NCBI GenBank assembly: GCA_902464645.1
Contig: CABQKL010000004.1
Span: forward strand, 1 to 42,255
Direction of reading: 5' to 3'
DNA from: an uncultured Collinsella sp.
Lineage (GTDB): Bacteria; Actinomycetota; Coriobacteriia; Coriobacteriales; Coriobacteriaceae
DNA length: 42,255 bases
This document shows positions 25,895 through 33,726 of the stretch, piece by piece. A model generated the notes under the pieces. The model had not been told where the DNA came from. It worked only from the letters and a program-made list of their open reading frames with translations, and searched no databases. The stretch's first letter is position 1, and every line of letters starts with the position of its first letter. Both the position numbers and the translations under genes were made by a program.

Positions 25895-26227
25895 ATGAGG
25901 CCAATCGTCTACAACGGGGTTGACCTGTCGGGCGTGTGCTCTGCCGAGGTCATCGAGAAAGTTGCCCTGCCCGTGGAGGCGGAGACCCTGGCGGTGCCGA
26001 GGCGTGCCGGCGCACTGCTGGTGGCGGGGCGGCTGTCCCCCAGGCTAGTGCGGGCGCGGCTGTTCATGGACACCCGCCCGCGCCTTCAGGACGATGTTCG
26101 GCGACAGGGACGACGCAGCGGCGCTGCCACGTCGCGCAGGTAGCGGAGGAGGGTTGCTCCCAATGGCCCGCGGCGTCCGCGCCCCGGTGCCACCCCGTGA
26201 CCGGCGGCTTCGCTCGAAGCCGCTACA
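25895..26227 (+). pseudogene. Frameshifted relic of a phage tail protein (distal-tail-like N-terminus)
   Basis: The frame from the ATG at 25895 reads RPIVYNGVDLSGVCSAEVIE and then ALPVEAETLAVPRRAGALLV, which resembles the N-terminus of siphophage distal tail proteins from high-GC hosts. After about residue 65 the frame loses sense and stops at 26143. A continuation (RRAGSGGGLLPMARGVRAPV) can be read in another frame from about 26100, so at least one frameshift has occurred. No other phage gene survives nearby. It overlaps the end of the opposing 720-aa gene region and probably marks prophage DNA at the right edge of the RM operon. Confidence 0.5.
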
Positions 26228-28390
26228 TCAGGCTCGTTCCCGCTTTTCCGGGTCATATCCCTTCGTATACACGGTAAAGCTAAGGCTATCTATCGTGCCG
26301 GTGCTGTAGACGCATGCGTCGGGCGCGCTCCGTGTGCCTTGGGCGGTCGGGTCGGTCGAGACACAATCGTCCCTATCTATTCCAAGCAATGGAATGGGCT
26401 TTGCCACCTGGTCGGCGCTATTAATTTGCGCAATGATCTCCAACAACTCGTATAACTTGATAAGCCATGAGCTGTATGGGTGCTCGCCGGGTCCCTTGTG
26501 CTTCAGCGTGCACTTTGATTGCGGGCTTTCGGCGAGCTGGCTCAAGCGTTCAAAAAGCGCCGGGTACTCGGCTTCGGGAAACTCGACTTGTACATACTGT
26601 ATGCCATTGAGGATGAATCCGTACCACAGTACGGGGTATGGAAAACCGTTCCTATCTGGTCGCCTGATTTTTGTCCTGCAATTGGGCTGGTTGACGATAG
26701 ACAGCCATGCCGCATAGAGCTCGTCGGAAATTAGGTCGCTCGCTTGGTATGTTGGGCCAAGACCATCGAGAACAAAATTGCCAAGGCTGTCAAAATAGTG
26801 GGCACAATCCGTTAAACCCTTTTCGTATGCCGTGTCGGCTTTTCTCCGTATATTGAGTGCGACGTCGCGGGGTGATTTGCGACCAAGATGTTTTTTGGCG
26901 TTGTGCCGCGGGTTGCAATAGAGCTTGGTCGCCGCGTTATATCGATCACAGTACTTGCTGTTAGGGCCGGTCGGAAAAAAGAGCGAACCACAGGTTTGGC
27001 ATGTTATCGGCATAATGCCGCACAGCAGCAGCTCGTGGAGGATGCGGGCATAAAGGCTTGCAAAGGAACATTCCTCTTCGGTGAAGTAAAGCTCTCCTGC
27101 CTTTGCAATAACAGCTTGAAGCCTTACGAGCCTATTGAGGTTTTCCTGGTCGTTAAGCTCTGCATACGTATGGAAGTCTCCATTTGCGTAGATTTGGTTC
27201 TCGCGCATAGCCTCGAGATAGTTCTTGCGAAACGCCTGCATAAAGGGGGCGCTATTCATGCGTTTTATATCGCTCAAATGTTCTTCGAGCTTTTGAGCCG
27301 TTTCGTTTCCGGGCAAGTGCTTTTTGGCTGCGTATGCAAAAGCGTCGCCAAAGCGGATGATTGCCGGCAGCTGATTATCGAATAATCGAAATTGTCGCGG
27401 GTCGCTTGTTTTGATGGCGGCTGGGAAAAACTCTTCGTTTTGCGCGAGCAGGCTAGGTGCCTCGGTGTTTTTAAGCAGCGGGGCAAGCTCCAGACATTCC
27501 TGATAAAAAACAATGAGAAGCGCTCGAAAGAGATCGGTATTGGTGCAAACGCAAGCTGTTTCTATCTGCGAGTTGACCTTTGGATAGTTGTCTCTTGGAT
27601 TGTCGCGTTTATACGGCACCGGTTCTGTTAGCCCGGTCTTGCCGTTGGTAGTTGTAATGTCCATGTCGTTCGACACGAGCTTGAGATAGGAGCTGAAGAG
27701 GGACGCCATTTCTTGCTTATTGAGTTGGGCCGATGTCGTGATCACCGCGCGGTACAGGCGGTTGATTTCGTTGCACTCAATAGCGTTGTTGTTCATCCAG
27801 CAGCTGTAATAGCGATAGTCGGGAATCGCTGTGATGTTCATGACACACTGCCTGCAGACATTTTCAAGGAGATACCTGGCCATGCCAGATATCTCTCCGT
27901 GTGCATGGCGCGTAATGGCTTTATCGAATATCGGAGCAAAGAAATCGAGGTCGCGTTCCTTTTGTTTTTGAAGGTTGACTTCGATTTCGGCTTCGTTCAA
28001 TTCTGCTTGCGCGGACTCTTGGTCGGAATCGTCTGGATCGAGCCAGTCGTCATGGTCTGGTTCGGCTGCGTAGTCCATCGAAGCGTGTTGCGCATCGTGG
28101 GGAGCAGGGGGCTGACGAATGGCGTTCTGCAAATCGATGTAAAAGCGCAATTTTGCTCGCTCACGAAAGTGGCCCCCAATCTCGTTGAAAAGCGAGCTTA
28201 AGTCGACGCGTAATAGGTCGTTGGCTACGGAGACGAGATTCCATGCGCTTGCATTGCCGGTTGCGTTTCCGTCATCGGCGCAATCAATCTCTGGCGTTCT
28301 GTTAAGAAGAAGCATGCGGGGATTGACGGGAGAGCGAAGAAAGCCAGCCTCGAAACCCCAGCTAAACGGCTCTTGTTCGGAATCAAGCAT
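26228..28390 (-). CDS. Large hypothetical protein with zinc-ribbon-like motif (DUF6076-like)
   Basis: 720 residues. The clearest feature is a cysteine cluster at about residues 475-505: ITCQTCGSLFFPTGPNSKYC, then DRYNAATKLYC, similar to zinc ribbons of DUF6076-type proteins. The first 130 residues are followed by an acidic, coiled segment (about 110-150). The middle is helical. No catalytic motif is recognised. An extra CRQC-like pair (VCRQCVMN, near 185) could also bind metal. It is divergent from the 108-aa gene across a region with repeated GGCTGTT. Function unknown; it could be the regulator or sensor of the neighbouring cluster. GGAG before the ATG supports the start. Confidence 0.6.
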   Translation of the reverse strand: MLDSEQEPFSWGFEAGFLRSPVNPRMLLLNRTPEIDCADDGNATGNASAWNLVSVANDLLRVDLSSLFNEIGGHFRERAKLRFYIDLQNAIRQPPAPHDAQHASMDYAAEPDHDDWLDPDDSDQESAQAELNEAEIEVNLQKQKERDLDFFAPIFDKAITRHAHGEISGMARYLLENVCRQCVMNITAIPDYRYYSCWMNNNAIECNEINRLYRAVITTSAQLNKQEMASLFSSYLKLVSNDMDITTTNGKTGLTEPVPYKRDNPRDNYPKVNSQIETACVCTNTDLFRALLIVFYQECLELAPLLKNTEAPSLLAQNEEFFPAAIKTSDPRQFRLFDNQLPAIIRFGDAFAYAAKKHLPGNETAQKLEEHLSDIKRMNSAPFMQAFRKNYLEAMRENQIYANGDFHTYAELNDQENLNRLVRLQAVIAKAGELYFTEEECSFASLYARILHELLLCGIMPITCQTCGSLFFPTGPNSKYCDRYNAATKLYCNPRHNAKKHLGRKSPRDVALNIRRKADTAYEKGLTDCAHYFDSLGNFVLDGLGPTYQASDLISDELYAAWLSIVNQPNCRTKIRRPDRNGFPYPVLWYGFILNGIQYVQVEFPEAEYPALFERLSQLAESPQSKCTLKHKGPGEHPYSSWLIKLYELLEIIAQINSADQVAKPIPLLGIDRDDCVSTDPTAQGTRSAPDACVYSTGTIDSLSFTVYTKGYDPEKRERA

Positions 28391-28399
28391 TAATGCTCC

Positions 28400-28457
28400 A
28401 AACAGCCAAAATTTAAAACCCGATAAAAGTCATATTACGCGGCTGTTTGCGGCTGTT
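28400..28457. promoter_or_regulatory. Divergent control region with GGCTGTT operator-like repeats
   Basis: AAACAGCC (28400-28407) is inverted relative to GGCTGTTT (28441-28448), which is itself repeated directly as GCGGCTGTT ten bases later (28449-28457). AT-rich DNA lies between them. The repeats sit between the 720-aa gene (minus) and the 108-aa gene (plus), so one regulator could control both directions. Confidence 0.4.
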
Positions 28458-28499
28458 CAATGGAATCAAGCGAAAAGGCTTAAAACCAGGGAGGCCGTT

Positions 28500-28826
28500 A
28501 TGTCCGATTGCATCAAGCTCAACAAAGGAAACATCGATGTATGCGAGCGCGAGGTTATCGTTCTTCGCGAGATCATCGCTGCCGCCATGGGTCGTTTGCA
28601 CCAGATGCGCAAGCAGTGCGAGCGCGGCTATGTGTCTTCGGAGGATTTCGAGAATGCGTTGGATGCGTACGGAGTAATCAGTGAGCGAGTCGATGAGCTT
28701 GACCAGCTTGGTTTCGAGTTCAGATGGTCGTCAGTCCCCGATGCCGGAATCGATGAGAACGACGGGCTCGAATGGATCGAGGACGACAACCCTCCGCGTG
28801 AGCGCGGTTTTGATATTGCTTGTTAA
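28500..28826 (+). CDS. Small acidic helical hypothetical protein
   Basis: 108 residues, not recognised. The first two thirds are probably helical (REVIVLREIIAAAMGRLHQM; EDFENALDAYGVISERVDEL), and the C-terminal tail is acidic (DAGIDENDGLEWIEDDN). The ATG has GGGAGG 7 bases upstream; the longer open frame back to 28185 overlaps the opposing gene and is rejected. It is followed after 28 bases by the 206-aa gene and probably begins the operon leading to the helicase. Confidence 0.6.
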   Translation: MSDCIKLNKGNIDVCEREVIVLREIIAAAMGRLHQMRKQCERGYVSSEDFENALDAYGVISERVDELDQLGFEFRWSSVPDAGIDENDGLEWIEDDNPPRERGFDIAC

Positions 28827-28854
28827 TGTGACCGAACGGTTGATTGGAGACAAA

Positions 28855-29475
28855 ATGTATCCGTACTACGAATGTGACAACTATCCCATGAGCATTACAG
28901 ATGATGACGGCCCGTTTCTGATCATGGAGGCGAGGCTGTCTGGCGACGACGAGCTCAATGATGATTTTAGGAAAGGCGCCAGTTATAGATGCTCGTGTGC
29001 GACTGTTTCTGCGGCGATTGATCTTTGCAGGTCGATGACGGACGGCGATGCCGATCCTTGGTATGAAAGTTGGGAGAAGGCGGTTGAGCGTTATCCGCTC
29101 GAGAAATGCGAGGATGCGACAACGCTGTATTGGATCGAGCCGACCGATCCGCACAAGGCGCTGTGCGCCCTCCAACCCCATTGCGATCTTGAGCCATACG
29201 TGGCTGAGGCAATTGGCGCAGTTGACACGTATCTACTGGAGTGCGCGGACTATCCCTTTACGGTCGATCATTTAGATCTAAAGGACGTTGACGTCCTGCT
29301 CAGCGCTGCTTGGGGATTGGCTCGAGTCCTCGAAGAAACTTGGGGCACTTGCGACCCTGATGATGTTTTGGAAAAGATCGAGGATGCTACGTACAGTGCG
29401 TATATAACGGTTAAGGACCTGATCGCGGGCGAAGAGGCGGCCAAAGCCAGCGCAAAGTCCGATGACAATCTTTAG
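28855..29475 (+). CDS. Acidic hypothetical protein
   Basis: 206 residues, strongly acidic, not recognised. It has seven or so cysteines spread along the chain without a clear metal-site spacing, and a mostly helical C-terminal half (VDVLLSAAWGLARVLEETWG; LEKIEDATYSAYITVKDLIA). No membrane segment is seen. The ATG at 28855 is chosen because GGAG lies 6-7 bases upstream and the earlier open frame overlaps the 108-aa gene. The acidic character recalls DNA-mimic or adaptor proteins, but this is only a guess. Confidence 0.6.
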   Translation: MYPYYECDNYPMSITDDDGPFLIMEARLSGDDELNDDFRKGASYRCSCATVSAAIDLCRSMTDGDADPWYESWEKAVERYPLEKCEDATTLYWIEPTDPHKALCALQPHCDLEPYVAEAIGAVDTYLLECADYPFTVDHLDLKDVDVLLSAAWGLARVLEETWGTCDPDDVLEKIEDATYSAYITVKDLIAGEEAAKASAKSDDNL

Positions 29476-29660
29476 CCACCGCACTGAACGGCGCGACCGA
29501 TCGGAAGGCTGCCGGGAAAAGCTTTAGCAAGCGCCCCGACCAGGTTCAGGAGTCTGCCGCCGATGCATCCCTGATGCGTGTCGCCCTTGCAGTGATCGAT
29601 GCCAAAGAGCGCGAGGCGTTGGAGTGCGATCTTAAGAAACTGCTCGCTTCGTGCGAGTAG
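29466..29660 (+). pseudogene. Possible small coding relic before the helicase gene
   Basis: A frame open from 29466 to the stop at 29658-29660 reads LATALNGATDRKAAGKSFSK and later VALAVIDAKEREALECDLKK, which looks protein-like. It has no good start codon near its beginning; the first ATG (about 29571) would leave only about 28 residues. It may be a gene that lost its start, a shifted extension of the 206-aa gene, or chance. The rest of the gap to 29793 is pyrimidine-rich (TCCTCTTTCCTTTCTTTCTT near 29670) and holds nothing else I recognise. Confidence 0.3.
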
Positions 29661-29793
29661 TCGCTGACTGCTCCTCTTTCCTTTCTTTCTTCTCTCAAGC
29701 GGCATGGACGCCGCCGCCTTGACCGCCCAGCGCGAGTTTTGTCCGCACGGGATGGTATCAAACACGTGTAACAACTAAATCGGAGGTTTGACC

Positions 29794-32700
29794 ATGGCTA
29801 TGTGGGATCTCAACTGCCAATCGAATCCGTCGTCTGCGGACGACAAGGAGCTCGCTCCCTATCTTGCACGTCAAAAGGCGATGCGCGAGTTTTTTGAGCG
29901 TGCGCTGTTTGCCCCCAAGGATCAGGGCAACAATGGCCTGTACTTTTTGGGCGCCACGACGGGCTCGGGTAAAAACTATACGGCCGAGCAGGTCACAGCC
30001 GACCTCATCGCCGGTGGCTGGGACGATTCGGGCTGTTTTAACAAGTGCCCGGGCCGTCGTTACCTGGTGTTTGTGGTGCCGGGTAAGGACAACCGCGACA
30101 ACTACGTTGCGAGTGTGCGCAAATTGCTGGTTGAACAGGGCATGGATGGCGATGCCGCGCAGCGCATGGTGTTCGATCTTCCGCGTGCGGGCGATAACAT
30201 CCTGCATTGGATTGAGACTACGCGCGGTAAGGGCGCCGTGGGCGTGCGCGACATTCCGTGTCCCATCGAGGCGGACGACGAGAGCTCTCATCGCATCATT
30301 AAGCGAGCGTGGGGCAACGCGATGGAGATCGCCGATGACCTTTTGGGCATCCTTGACACTCGAAATCGTCTGGGAGGTGTTGCAGACCGTTTGACCCCCG
30401 CCCTTCGCGACAAGCTATCGTCGGCGGATGCGAGCTTGCGTTGGGCTGTGAGCCACGAGCTCAAAAACATCACGCGCGGCATGGAGGTGATCCCCCAGAT
30501 TTGGCCGTCTGCCCTGCTCAATGACGAGAGCATACCGCATGTGATTGCCCTGACGCCGCAAAAGCTCATCAATAGGATCGATACAGTGACCGGTGCAGGC
30601 GTTGTGCTCTTTAACGCAATGGCTGCCGAGAAGGGCCTGTTTATCTTTGATGAAATCGACCACATGAAGGCCGACATACTGTCGACGCTGACAGACGATC
30701 CCGTGACGTTTCAACCGGACGAAGTATTGCGTATCCTCGATCGTCATTTTAACGGCGGTGTGGTGGACCCCTTGCTACTGGGGAATCGAGATCAATGGAT
30801 GGCGGTCTATACGCACGCTTCCACGTCGGGCGATCACAAAGGGTCAAACGCCGAGAGGAACAGGGTTTCGCGGGCGAGCGTAGAGGAAGATGCCGAAGAA
30901 ATCGCCAAGGATGCCAAGAAAATTCAAAAGGCACTCGCCTCTTGTATTAAGGACATGAAACTGCGTCCGCCTTTTGCGCTGTCTGACGAGGCGAAAGAAG
31001 AGCAGCTCTCCGGTCGACATCTGTTTGGCAGCGACGATATTTCGGTGGGCGACAACTCGGCGAATCCGTTGCGCTTCAAACTCAATGAGGGCGGTACTCG
31101 CAATATGATTATCACTCGCGGAGGGAGTGGGCAGCAAACCGTCAGCAAGGCGGTGCGTCGTGCACGCGGTCTGGTCAGGATGGTGGTGGGTCATCTCGCC
31201 CGTTGCGCCACGCTTATGGACAAGCTGTACTACGGCAGCATTTCGTACAAGGACGACCTTTCGCGCAAGAACATCATCGATGCCCTGGGCATTAGGAACA
31301 ACCAGACCAGCGAGAAGTATTTTTGGGATTCGTTGATGCTGGCGCTGTTCTTTAAAGATCGTAAGAATGACGAGATCGATGCCGCCGACGACTCGATGTA
31401 TGCGCGTGGTGTCGATTATCTAGTGATGGAAACCACCATCGAGCACATGTTTACCACGTACCTAACCAGCCACGGCATTGAGCGCATGCCCGAGGCCTAC
31501 CTTGCCTCCATTGCCGCCAAAGCGCCTTGCGTGTGCATGAGCGCAACATGGAGTGCGCCGACCGTCAAAAACTTCAACCTCGATTACCTTGACGAGGTTC
31601 ATGGCGTGGTTCGCAAGGACGCTTGGATTGGCGAGCTCAACCAGGAAATCGTGCGACAGACTAAGCTGTTTAACAAACAGGCTGCGAAGGAGTACGACGT
31701 CGATATTGCCTGGGTGGATGAGTCCAAGGAAATTGCCGGCATGGTCGCGCTGGCAGGCGGCGCCTTTGGCGGCATCATTGTGTCGCCCGACGAGGTGTAC
31801 GAGCGCGCGATGCGGTTCTTTGACGGGATTGGCGTGAGTGAGGGACTTGCGGTGCGCTTGCGCTTAAAGATTGCTGACAGGGTGGGCGTGAGCGACGCCA
31901 AGAGCATCGAGTTTGAGCTGAAGCGCCTGAGCAAGACGCTTGTTGCCGTGAGTACTTGGGCCCGTGGTGTGGCGCGTAACGAGCAACGGGCGGGAGCCGT
32001 TTTTACCACGCGCCACATGGGAAACCATGGCGAATTCAATAGTCTGGCGCTGGATCTTGCGCGCGAGATTGTCGCGGAGCTGGTGATTAGAAACATCAAG
32101 TGCCCCGAGATGTCGTACGAGAAATCGCTTGAGGCCGCCAAGGACATGGTGCCGTGCTTTAACGCTGCGGAATGGGATGCAGGTTGGCGTGGCGCTCAAA
32201 AACGTCTCGAGCTGGGCCAGCCGACCCTGATGTTTATCAATCTTTCGGCCGGTGGCTTTTCCAAGAATCTCAAATACAAGGTGCCGGAGAATCTGTGCGA
32301 CATGGTTCATCAGGTCGATTGCGGCTTTGAAAATGCCGACCGTCACCCCAGGATGGATCTTGATTTCTTATATATCGAGTCGCCCACAAGTCGTTTGACC
32401 TGGGGAGTGGAGATCAACTCAAATAAGTTTGTCCAGCAGGCGCTACTTGGCGTGGTGGAGCAGGAGGAACTGGTAGCGCGCGGCGAGGTTCCGTTTACTC
32501 AAAAGCGCCGGAACGTACGGATGCTTCTATCTGGCGTTAATAAGAGCCTGCCGGTGCGCGACACCCTCTCTTATCAGGTCGAAGGCGTTCGCATTGTGGC
32601 ACAGGCTGTGGGTCGCCTGATGCGCACGAGTGTAAAGATGCCTTGCGTGCAGGTGCTGCTCGACCGCGAGATTGCGAACGATTGCAACTTTTCGTTCTTG

Positions 32701-33726
32701 CATGATTTGCCGATGGGCTACGAGCTTGAGCAGGTGGTTGGTGCCTGCGCCGCTGCCAACAACCATATAACGGACAACAAGGAACACGCTGCCGTTAAGC
32801 AGCAGAACCTTGCCGCCTTTAGGAACAACCTTGCCAAGCAAAAGCACGAAAAGCTGGCGTGGAAAGTTACCTCGCTAAACGCCGGGGACGAAGATCTCAC
32901 TGCTTTTGATGGCGAGCGCGACTTTTACCTGCATCATTTTTGCCTGCCGTGGGAAGATCTCGCGCAATACCCAGAGCGCCGGAGTACCGCGCTGCGCATG
33001 TCGCATGCTGCAAATGGCTATGCCTATGCAGAAGGCGGGGCATGCAAGGTGCCGCACTTTGAATTCCCTAGCTACGATGGTGAGCCCGTCGAGCAGATTG
33101 CTGCTCGTCTGGAGGATCGTTGCCACTGCAAGGAGGGCTTAAAGGGCGCGACGGTTCGCCAGGTGAGCCAGGCGGCGGCGCGCGTACCCGAGCTGCTGTC
33201 AATTCGCGAAGTGCGTGAGCGTTGGTCGAGCGACGGGGTGCCCACAACGCTGCAGCCGGCGGCGACGGCGCACATGACGCCCTATATGTTCCAGGCGGTC
33301 TACCTGGGTGAGCTGGGAGAATCTGCCGGAAGGGCAATCTTTGAGGCATATTACGACGGCCGCTATTCGCTTACGCGTGGCGATGCGGCACACGCCGAGA
33401 CAGGTGGCGACTTTGAGGTGCTCGATGCTGCTGGCAACACGACCGGGGTATGGATCGATTTTAAGCACTATCGCATCGGTGCCTATATCGCTTATGTTCG
33501 CGACGGTCGCGAGGCGTCGGATGCCGAGCGCTTTAGGGCGAAGGCTCAAAAGGTTGGGGCGAAACGCCTGCTAATCGTCAACGTTTTGGCTGATGAGGCA
33601 GCGCTTGAGTGCGTGCCCAAGGCACTCGATGCTGAGGGGACTGTGTTCTCCGTTCCTTATATGGCCGCCGACGGTGCAATCAATTTGGAGATGATGGAGG
33701 CGATCGGCCGTGCAATCGAAGCATAA
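29794..33726 (+). CDS. Large SF2-type helicase with nuclease-like C-terminus
   Basis: 1310 residues. Helicase motifs in order are motif I LGATTGSGKNYTAEQ (about 52-66), motif II FIFDEIDHMK (DEID at 286-289), motif III VCMSATWSAPT (SAT at 583-585) and motif VI AQAVGRLMRTS (from 936). The lysine of motif I is present, but the residue after it is Asn where Thr or Ser is usual. The last 130 residues contain ETGGDFEVLDAAGNTTGVWI and then DFKHYR (Asp1222, Lys1224), which looks like a PD-(D/E)XK core. It may unwind and cut DNA or R-loops. The start is the ATG at 29794 with GGAGG 7 bases upstream; a TTG at 29788 is less likely. The PIWI-like gene overlaps its end by 17 bases. Family unassigned; a pPIWI_RE-associated helicase is one possibility. 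Confidence 0.75.
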   Translation: MAMWDLNCQSNPSSADDKELAPYLARQKAMREFFERALFAPKDQGNNGLYFLGATTGSGKNYTAEQVTADLIAGGWDDSGCFNKCPGRRYLVFVVPGKDNRDNYVASVRKLLVEQGMDGDAAQRMVFDLPRAGDNILHWIETTRGKGAVGVRDIPCPIEADDESSHRIIKRAWGNAMEIADDLLGILDTRNRLGGVADRLTPALRDKLSSADASLRWAVSHELKNITRGMEVIPQIWPSALLNDESIPHVIALTPQKLINRIDTVTGAGVVLFNAMAAEKGLFIFDEIDHMKADILSTLTDDPVTFQPDEVLRILDRHFNGGVVDPLLLGNRDQWMAVYTHASTSGDHKGSNAERNRVSRASVEEDAEEIAKDAKKIQKALASCIKDMKLRPPFALSDEAKEEQLSGRHLFGSDDISVGDNSANPLRFKLNEGGTRNMIITRGGSGQQTVSKAVRRARGLVRMVVGHLARCATLMDKLYYGSISYKDDLSRKNIIDALGIRNNQTSEKYFWDSLMLALFFKDRKNDEIDAADDSMYARGVDYLVMETTIEHMFTTYLTSHGIERMPEAYLASIAAKAPCVCMSATWSAPTVKNFNLDYLDEVHGVVRKDAWIGELNQEIVRQTKLFNKQAAKEYDVDIAWVDESKEIAGMVALAGGAFGGIIVSPDEVYERAMRFFDGIGVSEGLAVRLRLKIADRVGVSDAKSIEFELKRLSKTLVAVSTWARGVARNEQRAGAVFTTRHMGNHGEFNSLALDLAREIVAELVIRNIKCPEMSYEKSLEAAKDMVPCFNAAEWDAGWRGAQKRLELGQPTLMFINLSAGGFSKNLKYKVPENLCDMVHQVDCGFENADRHPRMDLDFLYIESPTSRLTWGVEINSNKFVQQALLGVVEQEELVARGEVPFTQKRRNVRMLLSGVNKSLPVRDTLSYQVEGVRIVAQAVGRLMRTSVKMPCVQVLLDREIANDCNFSFLHDLPMGYELEQVVGACAAANNHITDNKEHAAVKQQNLAAFRNNLAKQKHEKLAWKVTSLNAGDEDLTAFDGERDFYLHHFCLPWEDLAQYPERRSTALRMSHAANGYAYAEGGACKVPHFEFPSYDGEPVEQIAARLEDRCHCKEGLKGATVRQVSQAAARVPELLSIREVRERWSSDGVPTTLQPAATAHMTPYMFQAVYLGELGESAGRAIFEAYYDGRYSLTRGDAAHAETGGDFEVLDAAGNTTGVWIDFKHYRIGAYIAYVRDGREASDAERFRAKAQKVGAKRLLIVNVLADEAALECVPKALDAEGTVFSVPYMAADGAINLEMMEAIGRAIEA

